A DNA stretch of 64,000 nt, taken from contig MNCI01009417.1 of NCBI GenBank assembly GCA_015680685.1, positions 618,168 to 682,167 on the forward strand, in the 5' to 3' direction. Shown one piece after another: positions 23,955 through 34,570 of this stretch (the stretch's first letter is position 1; the number at the start of each line of letters is the position of its first letter). This DNA is from Gnetum montanum. Lineage: Eukaryota > Streptophyta > Gnetopsida > Gnetales > Gnetaceae. A model generated the notes under the pieces. It ran no database searches. It was not told the origin of the DNA and worked only from the letters and a program-made list of their open reading frames with translations. Both the position numbers and the translations under genes were made by a program.

Positions 23955-25625
23955 CTAACTGTCAATGGGTGATGTTATTAATTGGTCAGCTATCGCTTGG
24001 CCTTTCATAGAAGATTGGCCAATGTAATGCAGATCAAATTCCGTTGTGATAGCCTTCCAATGAGCTATTTTGCTACTTTCGTATAAGTTATGCGTAATGG
24101 CCCTAAGAATATTATTTTTACAGATGATGTTGACTTGGCTACGAAAAACATAATGCCTACACTTCTTGAGTGTAAATACTAATGCTAAGCAGTTATGCTC
24201 TACTTCGTTGTACCTCGTTTCGTACGCACATAGGGCATGACTCAAGTAGTGGATGGGTACTTCTAACCCATCGCTTCTCCTTTGACAGAGTAATGCGGCT
24301 AAGGCTACATCTGAAGTTGCAAGGTAGATATAAAATGGTTGGTCCCTTTGCGATGGGAAAACTGTTGGCAAGCGTTGAATTTCTTGCTTCAAGCTATCAA
24401 ACGCATGCTGACAGTCATCCATCCATTCGAAATTGATCCCTTTTTTAAGAAAATGTTGCATACGGTGTAACTTGTCAGTTAATCTCGAGATGAACCGCCT
24501 GATAAACTGTAACCTCCCCTGTAATCTGCGTAATTGCTTAAGACTTGTAGGGGGTGTTAGTTCAACGATGGTCTTGACTTTGTCAGGATCCACGCATATG
24601 CCAGTTTCCGATACCACAAAACCCAGCATGCGTCCGGTTTTGACTCCGAACACACACTTTTTTAGGTTGAGTTGGAGATCGTACTTAGAACATCTTTTGA
24701 GGACTAACTCCAGATCCTCTGAATGATCTTCTAACTTTAAAAACTTAACAGTTATATCGTCAACATAGTCATTCAGTCTCCCTAGGAGGTAATCGCTAAA
24801 GATGTATGTCATGGCTCGTTGATATGTCGCTCTGACGTTTTTTAAGCCAAAAGGCATCATGGTGTAACAAAAGGTTCCCCAAGGCATCATGAATGTCGTT
24901 GTTAGCTAGTGCTATGGTTTGATGTGTATTTGGTTGTAGCCTGAGAAGCCATCCATGAAGGACAAAAGTGCATGTACAGCAGTTGTATCCACCAATTGAT
25001 CGATACTCAGTAATGGGAAGTTATATTTGATTGTAGCTTTGTTCAAGTCCCGGAAGTCTATGCAGATGCGTATTCCTCCAGTCTTTTTGGGAACCACTAC
25101 AATGTTAGATACCCAATCTGAGTAATCAACCGCGCGAATAAAACTAGCCTGGTACAGTTTAGTGATTTCATCATGTACTGCTAATGCGACTTTCGGCTTG
25201 ATCTTTCGTACTTTTTGTCTGACGGTTTTGATATGGGGATCTAGGATTATGTTGTGTTGAATTAATCTTGGGTCTAGTCCTGGCATATCCTCATATGACC
25301 ATGCAAACACCATGATGTTGTTCTGGAGAACCTGTTTTATGTCATCATGTGTCTTTTGTTCTAATAGAGAACTAACCTTGAGAGCTTTAGTCTCACCCCT
25401 ATGTGTAACCACAGAGACCTTGTTGAGTGGATCTTTGGTTACATCTCCAGCTTCCAAATCTAGCGTGCGCGTCGATTGCTCTGGCAAGTCTAGAGATGTT
25501 TCCAACGTGGCTATGATTGCATCATTAAGGGCTAGGTTAGTTTCTCTTAGTGTGGGATCAAGTTGTCTAATGATTTCACCGTGTAAGCTTGTTAAAACTA
25601 GCGGTGCAGATAAAATTTTGTCCAT
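23955..25625 (-). pseudogene. Element B reverse transcriptase and RNase H
   Basis: RT motifs SNIVVVPKKTGG, FMDGFSGYNQIHI, PWGTFCYTMMPFGLKN and YVDD are all present. The thumb/connection segment (LRRLQGRLQFIRRFISRL) leads to RNase H. Stops at about 24912-24905 split it into two open blocks. Confidence 0.85.
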
Positions 25626-25650
25626 CTGTCAATTATCCTACAAAATTATC
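25626..25650 (-). promoter_or_regulatory. Predicted sense-strand splice acceptor before element B RT
   Basis: The minus strand reads TAGGATAATTGACAG then ATGGACAAAATT. AG is at 25627-25626, at the position equivalent to A (9270) and C (48453). Confidence 0.55.
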
Positions 25651-25814
25651 AAATACGAGAGTAATTAGAAAGATACTAAGTTTGATGTGATAAGTGCTTA
25701 ATGAATAATGCTTAGTTTAGTGTATAGGACGTGACGTGATGTTACTGAGCGTAAAGCTAACTGAATATTAAATTTCGCAAATAGCCTGTGATTAATGAGA
25801 CCTAATCACGAGGA

Positions 25815-25850
25815 GATAAGATACAGTAGTTTAGGGTCGTTTCGGACCAT
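25815..25850. repeat. Single AGTTTA unit upstream of element B RT
   Basis: AGTAGTTTAGGGTCGTTTCG followed by GACCAT matches the minisatellite core and sits where A has two units and C an array. Confidence 0.55.
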
Positions 25851-25960
25851 AATGCGTGCGATATCTGACGTAATTAATGCCTCGATCATCGGGTTCCAGC
25901 TCACACCAGCATTAAGGCAAATCTCGTTGAAATCGGGTATCAAGTCAGTTAAATTTTGCA

Positions 25961-25968
25961 TATAAGTA
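25961..25968 (+). promoter_or_regulatory. TATA box of the antisense gene, element B
   Basis: TATAAGTA lies 153 bp upstream of ATG 26114. The C antisense gene has TATAAAAA at an almost identical distance. GGCGTGAAGGTG words lie between box and ATG. Confidence 0.55.
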
Positions 25969-26311
25969 AGCAGTTTTCATTTAGAACAGGTTGTTTGCCA
26001 TCGCGAATTTGAATTCTTAGTTGTTACAAAGAGAAAGGAGGAGCAAAAGATTGGAGTGCGTTGTTTGCAAAGGCGTGAAGGTGCAAAAGTGTGAAGGTGT
26101 TAAAACTGTAACAATGGCGCCTAAAGTGAGAGGGAAGAATGAAAAATTAGCCAAGATTGACGAGGTGCAAGGGAGCCTGCAGCGTGCATCGCAGGCAATG
26201 GTCGAAGTGAGAGACCCTACGCCTTTGAATCGGTAGGCCATCCCTTGCTTATTCGTGTTACTTTTACAGTGTTTATTCTTGTAGCGTCGTCTGCGTAAAT
26301 TAGAATTTTAG

Positions 26312-26703
26312 ACTATAGACCTCGCGTNCGTGCCTCCCCCTCAGACTCAATTGCATGGGAAGGCCATATGGTTTCGAAAGGATGCGCTGGAGTTTCTGTA
26401 GTTTTTACTACATAAATACAGTGTTATTGTATGGTCACACCTGTCGGGAGATATTGCTGGCGCCATTTTGGAGCACCTGTTAGTGGGCTTTACGCAGGAA
26501 ATTCTGGCGTTCTTGACAGACGGGGCTATCGACACTGGTCATCCCTAGGACCGCGAACTTAGTGCCAGAGGGTTGAGGTGCTTAAGTTGGATCTGGGAAA
26601 TGGCTCAGTTTAGCTATTACCACGCATACAACACTTTGTTCGTGGCCCATCACGTCTCGAATTACTTCCAGAACCCACCAGGCATAGTGTATTATTCAGG
26701 GGG
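26312..26703 (+). pseudogene. Antisense gene exon 2, element B: FCP1/NIF-like domain
   Basis: It keeps AIWFRKDALEFL, VIVWSHLSGDIAGAILEHLL and NTLFVAHHVSNYFQNPPGIVY, matching A and C and the RPxxxxFL / VxVWS / NPPxT blocks of NIF-type HAD domains. The N-terminal DxD strand is not recognisable. Length is 392 nt with an N, against 450 in A and C. The 5' phase is off by one base, possibly because of the N. Confidence 0.5.
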
Positions 26704-26791
26704 GTAAGCGGTTTTGTTGGCTGTATTGTCATTATATGTCTATTGTCTGAGTTTTGTAAAGCATAAGATAAGCATATGTGGTATGGTGCAG

Positions 26792-27066
26792 GTTTTATAT
26801 CCATGAGAACAAGTTAGTAGGTGATGGTGATACCTTAACTTGGACTGAAACGGCAATAAAGGCATTTACCTCTACTAGCAATGTACATGCTGGTGTGATG
26901 GGGCAGATTGGCTTCAACATTCATGAATACCCCACCCGTTATGCTGATGCATTCGAGAATTGCCAAAATCTCGGGTGGTTACATGACGATTGGACTTTCG
27001 ATCCACCCCTTACCGTCGCAGACGTGCAGAGGAAACTTCCTTCATTTCCTTTGCCATTTGGACTTG
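26792..27066 (+). CDS. Antisense gene exon 3, element B
   Basis: Open, 275 nt. The acceptor is ATGGTGCAG and the donor GTAAAA. It encodes RFYIHENKLVGDGD...LGWLHDDWTFDPPLT. It shares the A-K/E-A-F, F-E-x-C-x-x-x-G-W-L-H-x-D-W pattern with A and C. Confidence 0.65.
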
Positions 27067-27161
27067 GTAAAATTGCTGTGTATGTTATTATTGCATAATG
27101 TAATTGTGAATCGTGAATGTCACGTAATAGTGTTGTTTAACATATGTCTTGCATGGTTCAG

Positions 27162-28211
27162 TCAGGGAATCCCAGGAGATTACCCTTATAATTTTCGGTC
27201 ATGAGACGAATACCCTTCTCTTCTGCTATGGCGACATCAAGGAGGCACAACGCTGGCTTGGCCATGCGGTAGCCTCGGTTGCGGTGATTACCAAGCTACA
27301 CCAAGCAAGGCTAATGCACTTATTTTTTGTCGTAACCCTTGATGTCCCCGTCAGTGAAATGTTAACCCTGGTCAACTCCTTTAGTGAAAAGGCTGAGCGC
27401 TTTTGCACGCGCGTGCATCACGTATGTGTAAGTTTTGATATTGATGCTCAGCTTTTCACAGACCTTTTCGGCGTCCCCTCTAACGGCCTTCCCATAGAGG
27501 AAAAGGTGAAGAGGAGCCTCGCCTTCCAGGAATGGCTGGAGGAGTGGCTAGGGGCCAAGAAGGAGCCTAAGTGGATCCCTTGTGAGAAGATCAAACCAGA
27601 GATCGCCAAGATGATTTATCCCCTGTTCCGGGCTCGAGCTTTCCCCAAAACACTCTCTCAGGGGAGGTTCTTTTCCATAGAACAGACCTGTATCATGCGG
27701 GAGGTTATGGAGGAAGGGACCTAGTTTGACTAGGCAAGCTACTTTGCTGAGGAGTTACTTGCTGAAATGATCAGGCTTCGCCAAAAGCCTGATTCTCGTT
27801 TCAACGTGCATTATGCCTTCTTCATAGCTTGCCTTCAGCATTTTGCCGAATTTTTGGTTATCCAAAGGAATGGGGTCTGGGTGGAGCAAGACCAAAATTA
27901 GCTATTTAAACCCTGGATTACCCACATTTTTGGCACTACCCATGGACAGGATCCCCCAGAAGGGATTGGCGAGTCTCTGTCTATAACGACAAGGGATTTG
28001 GCGGCATCTCAAGTGCGAGGCCCCAACAGCGTATGCGGGGTGATGCCCACCTACACTGGCGATGCTTTGTGGGGGAAACGCTTGGCAGCTAAAACTGTAG
28101 AGCCTTTGGCTCGGTGTAAAAGGCTTTGCTTAACCGAGGCCTCTGTGGAGCCTAGGAGTGACACAGGTCGAACCGTGCAAGTCAAACTTCAATGGAGTAA
28201 ACCTCTGTCTG
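27162..28211 (+). pseudogene. Antisense gene exon 4, element B: 'plant transposon protein'-like domain
   Basis: 1050 nt. It shows LFGVPSNG, LEEWLGAKKE, MIYPLFRARAFPKTLSQG, EMIRLRQ, HYAFFIACLQHFAEFLV, KPWITHIFGTTHGQ and PPEGIGES in the same order as A and C. Three stops interrupt it (27721, 27730, about 27899). The donor is TCTG/GTAAGC. Confidence 0.65.
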
Positions 28212-28761
28212 GTAAGCGTAAAAGACACATGGTGAAAGTTATTGTATTATGCACTTTTTATTCAGGATATTTTGAATCATCTAAATGTGAATGTGATATG
28301 AACAGCGAGACCTACGGAGTGGGTGACCCCTGAAACAGGGGCCGTGATATTAAATCATGAGGAAGGGGCCCTAGTTTTGGAAGAAGAGGCCCTAGTTGTT
28401 AGGACTAGCGATGCACAGACTCTTGTGCATGAGAAGAGGGAGGAGGTGGGAATTGTTGACACAGCCCCCACTGTAACCAGCAGAGGTGGTAAGCGTATTG
28501 GATGTTTTGAGGAGTTTTGTCAACAATTAAGATTTTTAACTAAATTACATTACAGGTGAAAAAGGTGCATCCACGTCTGCCTCTGTGAGCAGAACATGGA
28601 GAGAGTTTCCTGACAAATTCGCCTTCATGGAAGGTGTTGTCAGTGATATGATCGAGCGCCTCAAGCACGTCGATCCTGGAGCTGGTATACTATAGCTATA
28701 ATAGGTTTATTTTATTAGAAAGTGGTAATGTTTCACTTATATTGATAACATTTGCTGTTAG

Positions 28762-29575
28762 GAGCTCGCCTTCGATGGAACCCAACGGAGCCTATTGATT
28801 TGGACACAGTGGAGCCTCCATCTGATGGGGCGGTCATGCCATGCAACATTTATGAGGAGATGCGTAAATGTGCATTACGCTCGACTCGCTCATTGTGGGA
28901 AAGTAAGGGTATCAATGAAGACCTCTGGAAAAGGCTGCAGAGGTCAAAGAGGGAGAAGGAGTCTTTGGCCAAAGAGGTTGGAGACTTAAAGTCACGATGC
29001 GAGTTCCTGCAGGCATGGGCAACGGGTGAGAAGGATTGGCGCACAGCTGTGATTGACTACTCTCGCTATTGGACTGCAATCAGGAACAACGTGCAAAATA
29101 GTCGGGAGTTGGTGGAGCAGTGGATGTAGATAAAGCTGTTATCTTAGAAAAGCCAAGACTGGAAGGATTTCTGCGCAAGTGTGTAGGAGTGGGGGTAGAA
29201 ATAAAAGGATCACAAGCATCTGTATAAGCGAGAAAGTATCACTTATCGTCAGCATTACCGTGATTCTGCCGTCGAAGCTCAAACCTTGTGAGTATTCCTT
29301 GATGTCATTGGCCCATCTAAAGCTTTTGAGAAGTTCCAGGAGTATGTGACAGTAAGCGCGTCACCGAAAAGAGAAATGACCCTTCCCGGGGGCGAGACTA
29401 CTGTCCCTACTTTCTTCCCTGATCCGCCTCGCTGGACTAGTGTGGAAAAGGGGAAGGTGAAGGCTAGAGTTGCTCTGGGGAACTGCATATGGTCTGAACT
29501 AATGGAAGATGAGATTATGCAGCGTCTATGGGTTGGTTTAGAACAGCTCCCCTTTGCTGCGGAAGCAGGACCGTC
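28762..29575 (+). pseudogene. Antisense gene exon 7, element B: coiled-coil-like segment
   Basis: It starts GARLRWNPTEPIDLDTVEP and continues LWKRLQRSKREKESLAKEVGDLKSRCEFLQAW, a heptad-like charged helix. Stops follow from 29127. The end (SVEKGKVKARVALG...ELMEDEIMQRL) matches C's SDVDKGKALADVDLG...SVSEEEILRRL. Confidence 0.65.
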
Positions 29576-29655
29576 GTGAGTAAGTTTAAACATTATTGAA
29601 TCTAAATTTTCTAATTATGGTATCAAGTCTTTGCTAATGTATCTACTGTATACAG

Positions 29656-29889
29656 GTACAAGAATTGGAGGGAGAAGGCGAACAAGGTGAGGAACAAGCA
29701 GAAGAAGAGGAGCGTAATAGCGAAGAACGTCCTCTTGTGGAGCCAACATTGGAGCAAGGACCTCGTGGGGATGGCATTCCTCACGAAGGAATACCTTCTA
29801 AGAAGGACAACCCACTTGAGGACGATTTATTAGGCTTGGATCCTGACCTAAGGGATACGGGTGATAGTGGCACCAGAGGAGATGCGTAA
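29656..29889 (+). CDS. Antisense gene last exon, element B: acidic tail
   Basis: Open to TAA at 29887. It is very rich in Glu and Asp. C and A end in shorter acidic Gly-rich tails, so an acidic C terminus is the shared feature. The phase of the upstream junction is unresolved. Confidence 0.5.
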   Translation, partial: VQELEGEGEQGEEQAEEEERNSEERPLVEPTLEQGPRGDGIPHEGIPSKKDNPLEDDLLGLDPDLRDTGDSGTRGDA

Positions 29890-30084
29890 CTATAACTTAC
29901 ATAGGATTTTATTGACTAGAATTGAACAATAGTTATATGAATATTGAAAAGACTGGCATTAAGATCTTCTATATGGTTTTGAATGCTATTTTATTATTAT
30001 TATTTTTTGGTTTTATCTGGTGATTTGCAATGCGTAAGTGTAGTTGTTAAAGGTTTTGAATAAGTTACGTTGTAGTGAAATAGA

Positions 30085-30305
30085 ATTGCTAGTTTAAGGC
30101 CATCGCGGGCCATCATGTAACATTTGCATAAGATACCAATGAACTAGTTTAAGGCCATTGCGGGCCATAACTAGTTTAAGGCCATTGCGGGCCAAGGCTA
30201 GTTTAAGGCCGTTACGGGCCATGGCTAGTTTAAGGCCGTTGCAGGCCCTGGCTAGTTTAAGGCCATTGCGGGCCCTGGCTAGTTTAAGGCCATTGCGGGC
30301 CCACT
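30085..30305. repeat. AGTTTA minisatellite, downstream copy, element B
   Basis: Six or more units of CTAGTTTAAGGCCATTGCGG plus GCC, spaced about 27 bp in the tight part (30190-30300). It lies between antisense gene end and protease end. GCGTAA words continue to 30560. Confidence 0.9.
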
Positions 30306-30529
30306 ACGTAAGTTTGGAAGCGTAATTGATAATACCATACATTTCTGCGTAATTGAACTAAAATGATCAATGAGCGTAAATAGCATATATAAAGAAATGT
30401 GAATGGCGTAATGAATAGCAAGCGTAAATATGTATGAATATATGAAAGAAGATTAACAATGCAAACTGCCAAACGTAAAAGGAAAAATTAGTGAAGACGT
30501 AAAAAAAATGCACGTAAATGCCATTCAGA

Positions 30530-33500
30530 TCAATTACTAATTCGTAATTGTTTCTTAATGGCCCTTACGCTCAGTGGTGCGTAAGGACGGGGAGGTTTGC
30601 AGTCTGACTCTTCCACACCACCATCCTGAAATGGCAAGTTGGCCCAGGCTAGATTGTCATCGTTCGTTTCGATTTGTTCAGGGATTTAGGGATGGGTCTG
30701 ATCGTCCGATGTTTCTATTTCCAAACCCCGTTCTTCCTCGATATTGTTTACAGTCCTGGGGGTGATTTCTTCACCGCATATTACAACCTCTCCCCCTGCG
30801 TAAGGGAGATGTATCTCTTGATGGATTGGTGATGAAACCGCCCTCAATTGGGCTAGCCAGGACCTCCCTAGAATTAAGTTGAACCCAGGCATCTCCTCAA
30901 CGACAAGGAATGTAGCATCCATTCGGAATTGATCCCCTGCCACAAATTCAATGCGCACCATTCCCTTGACCTGAACCCATGCTCCATTGAACGACTTTAC
31001 GCACGTTGTCGTTGAGGGACTGATCTGGTCGACCAGACCCAACCTATCCATGATGGGATAAGGGATGACATTTGTATCTGCGCCGTCATCCACGTGCACC
31101 CTTCGGATCTGGTATTGACCGACCCAGATGGTGATAAACATGGGTTCAATTGTCACTTGACCTTTCTCAGGATCATCTTTGATGGATTCGTCATGAAAGG
31201 TCAACGAGGTAGGTTTAGGTCGCTCAGCGTCGGAGGGAAACATGACAGCATGTATCGCTTCCTCCTCTGCTGGTAAGCTTTCCTCCACAGGTATGGATGT
31301 TAGCATGCGGACCATAGCCTCATGGTGTTTTTGAGACGTCATGAGCAGGTCATAGAGGCTCGGAGTTGTGTTTTTTTGTTTCAGAGCCTATTTGACCTGC
31401 ATAAATATGTCAAGCAAATCCTATTCTTTATTGGCTTGTTTGTCCCCCCTGTCTTCTTCCATTCGCCCCAAGAGACAGATCTCCCGGGGTGGAACAACAT
31501 CGGTTGGAGGGTTGCTCTTTTTCTTGCCAAGGGGTGATGGTTGTGTTTCTTACCTTTGTCTTGCCCAGAAGGCATAGACGCAAGGACAGAGGCCAAGGGT
31601 CTAGGCCTAGTGAAGCCTAGCGTAAGGTGATTCTTTGCAGCATTACTAGACGCCTCCCCTTCCTTTTGTTTATTAGGTGATGGTTGGTGATTTGTGTGAG
31701 AGGCTTGTCCCTACGTAAAAGGGGCAGCCGGCGATTTTGGCACCCTGGTAAATGAAAGGCGCCTTAGGTACGGGCACAGACATAGCCGCGGCTTTACTAT
31801 TACTAGGAGGCTAAGTTGAATCTGAAGAAGGCACCTGAATGATGAAGGGTGGCCTTGAGGCACCATTAGCTACCGGTGAAAAGCTTGTCCCCCTTGGTGA
31901 GTTGGTAGGCATGCGTAAAACAAAAGGCTGCTTTGGCAGTACCTTCCTTTCACTGTCCGTACTCACCACGTTGATCGTGTAGGGTGCGTTATTTGCATTT
32001 AACGGATCCTGGTACACGTGCAACACCTGGTTTTCCAAACGTGTTGGACTACTGTCATCTAGTTTCAAATGACCATCGTCGATCATGCGTGGAATGTCGT
32101 CTTTCAACGCCCAGCAGTAATCTGTGTTGTGATCACATAACTGGTGGTAGTCACAGAAACGGTCCAGCCTGAAAGACCTCAGAACTAGTGGTTCATCAGG
32201 TAGGGTTAAAGAAGGATTCTTCAGCAGTTCATAGTGATGCCTGTGACGCTTCAAAGCTTCTTCGGATACCTTCTTAGGCTGAATGTATCCTGTCCCTAAT
32301 AGTTGCTTTAATAGTTCCGAATGTTTGACAGGAAGGGATGCATACTTTGAGCGATCTTTACGCTCAAAGTTTGGTTTTTTCTGGGGGGCTTGTCAGCTGC
32401 AAATGTGTCTTGGCTGGTGCTGCTCGCACTAGCCGTGGTCTCGGGTGATTTCGTAGGTGCCTTCATGTTTTTGTTCTTAGCACCCTCAGCCAACGCAGCT
32501 ACCATCGTTGTTGTTGTTTTACCTTTATCCTTGCCTTTGTTGTTAGCATTTTTGTAGGCGACATACGTTGGATACTTGCTAGCCTCTGCAGTATCCTGAA
32601 TGCTTTTGGTCTGGGCAAAAGCCTGATGTAAGGAGCTGGGGAAAAGATAATACAGCTTAGATTTAATAAAATCGTTAACTGCTCCTTTGAATATGGCTAG
32701 CAAATGGGCCTCCACGATTGGCTCACAGATTTCATTCAAAGTAGCACTCCACCGCTGTATAAACTTTTAGACTGGTTCGAGTGGGTCTTATTTCACTCCC
32801 ATGAGTTGATCTAATGTGACTTCCAGCTTTAAGTTGTATTTAAAGCGGGTCACGAACTGTGTCAGGAGCTCTTCCAAGGTTGAGATGGAAGAGTGAGGGA
32901 GGGCTTGATACCAATCTAAAGCTTTCCCTGTCAGAGACATAGCAAACACATGGATGATTGTGTGAGGCCACTACTGTAATAACAAGGATTCAGATCTGAA
33001 GGTAACCAGATGAGCATTGAGATCTCCCTCCCCATTATATTTGGTGAAATGGGGTAAGGACATCCCCGGGGGCAACAACAGCATGGGGACCGCTGGACTA
33101 ATGGGATCATCTTGATAGAAATCCATAATCTGTATAGTGTCTGATCCAGTGGCCTTAAGGCGTCTAACCTCCTTGGTGAGGGTCTAAATAAGTAAGAATG
33201 CTTGATCTAAGCCTGTAGATGAAGATGCTTCAGCAGGGGGATGAACCGAAAGAGTGATGCCAGGGAGTGGAAATGGAGGAATGGCTTGACTGGTAGGTGG
33301 TGCAACGGGGATCGCCATGGACGAAGCTGCCTACAAAGACCACCACCCACTGGGTTGAGCAGAGAGATTAGCTACCACCGGCTGCACGATATAGGGATAG
33401 GTGTATTGTGGGATCATCTGCAGAATATGCGTTGCAGGCGCAGCCAAGGGTTGCACACCATATACTACAGACTGGTTATGTTGTGCCGCGGGGATGATCC

Positions 33501-34320
33501 ACTGACTCGAGGTGGGCTGTTGGATGGATGTCTATGGTTGAACGACAGCTATGATTTGTTGGGTTGGAGGGGGCGGCAGCGACAGAGTTTGTGCCAGATT
33601 TTGCATCGGGCGAGTTGTAAACATGGCTTGGGGTTGGACCTGAGGGATGACATGAGGTGCGATAGATGCAGGGACCACTGACGGAATGTTGATTACTCGT
33701 AGCAATGAAACCGCCCCTATGTTATTTTGGGGTATTTACACTTGCAGCCCTGGTAGCTGCGTAGTGGCTTGCGGAATGATAGGAATGTGAGCTTGTGTGG
33801 TCATGGCGGGATTAAGAGGGGAGGCTTCTCCATTGAAAGGAAATAAGGGATTTATGTAGGTATGGGGGCTCAGAGTATGGTACGAATGTTCAGACTGGGC
33901 TGCAAATTCGTCATCTTCTTCCTCCCCGTTTTGGGGTTCCTGCATAGCCCGAGTAGCCTGACTCTTAGTGACCAATTGTGTTATGATTTTATGGTAATGT
34001 TCTGTCAGAGGAATGATGTCGTATGCAGTAGGGGTAAAATCCTGACCCCTTTGGTGGATCATCTCAAAATTTTGCTTCACCTCGATTTCGGCTCGACTAA
34101 GGGCAAGTTTTCCCTGGATCTTGACCCAGATGAAGTTATATTCCTTAGGGGTCACGACGGTAAATATGGGATCTTTGCCCTGCAGTCTGAACAACTGACG
34201 TGATGGTCCCTGAGGTCCTATAACACCGGAAGCTGGTCCAGTGGCAATGATGGGATTCACAGATGTGGCACCCGAGTCAGTTGTGATCATTGCGGTTGTG
34301 GTTGCGTATGAAGAATCCAT
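30530..34320 (-). pseudogene. Element B gag-protease
   Basis: It starts MDSSYATTTAMIT at 34320. Order: N-terminal gag (YNFIWVKIQGKLALSRAEIEVKQNF, AAQSEHSYHTLSPHTYINPLF), proline-rich linker, Retrotrans_gag core (32700-33100; KFIQRWSATLNEICEP), knuckle FCDYHQLCDHNTDYCWALKDDI (32254-31811), and protease (31342-30686) with DDGADTNVIPYP (31079-31093), MPGFNLILGRSWL and SPIHQEIHLPYAGGE. The frame ends with a KKQLRISN tail at 30530. Breaks include stops at 33736 and about 30686 and a frameshift near 32308. Confidence 0.85.
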
Positions 34321-34546
34321 TGGTCAAGTAGATTAACGGCAATAAATGACTGGATCTAAAAGGTAATGGACAAGCAAGATCGCAATTAGGCTTTCTACCC
34401 TGCAGGATTCCAAAGGAATCGTTAACCTGACCGATCTACACCGCACGCTTTTTGTAAACTTCCCTAGAGGTATTACTTTTACGTTTTAGCAACGCAAGTA
34501 CAGATCACTTACAGGGCTACCCGTAAAAATACGAATTAGAGCCTAA

Positions 34547-34564
34547 GCCCTCCTTCTAGTGCCA
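34547..34564 (-). other. Primer binding site of element B
   Basis: The element strand reads TGGCACTAGAAGGAGGGC six bases after the LTR. C has TGGTGC... and A TAGCGC..., so the ancestor was probably TGGCGCTAGAAGGAGGGC. I do not assign the tRNA. Confidence 0.75.
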
Positions 34565-34570
34565 GAAAAC

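Larger units (their letters stand above)
22157..25625 (-). pseudogene. Element B pol: RT - RNase H - second RNase H - integrase
   Basis: Order: pre-RT linker (MDKILSAPL..., WSYEDMPGLDPR), RT with NDYVDDITVK, original RNase H (FYIYLATSDVALAALLCQRR...), second RNase H (LYFDGAST, NNVAEYEGLLKGL, GDSMLVINQI), zinc finger, DDE integrase and C-terminal tail ending RYYI. Large open blocks remain (25625-24912, 24890-23955, 23807-23307, 22918-22157). Breaks include a stop after GYNQIHIKP, stops in the zinc finger region (22930-23300) and a frameshift at about 23390. The first codon falls right after acceptor GACAG (AG at 25627-25626). Confidence 0.88.
26114..29889 (+). pseudogene. Antisense spliced gene of element B (between protease and RT)
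   Basis: Predicted exons: 26114-26232 (MAPKVRGKNEKLAKI...), 26312-26703, 26792-27066, 27162-28211, 28306-28488, 28556-28684, 28762 to about 29575, and 29656-29889. The introns are short, GT-AG, and placed as in A and C. Breaks: a stop in exon 2 (EFL-stop-FLLHKY, where C has KFLAFILDHF) and an ambiguous base N at 26328 in the same exon. Exon 4 has stops at 27721, 27730 and about 27899. Exon 7 has several stops after 29127. The C-terminal exon is strongly acidic (GEEQAEEEERNSEE). It runs opposite to B's gag-pol and ends about 200 bp before a minisatellite array. Confidence 0.8.
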
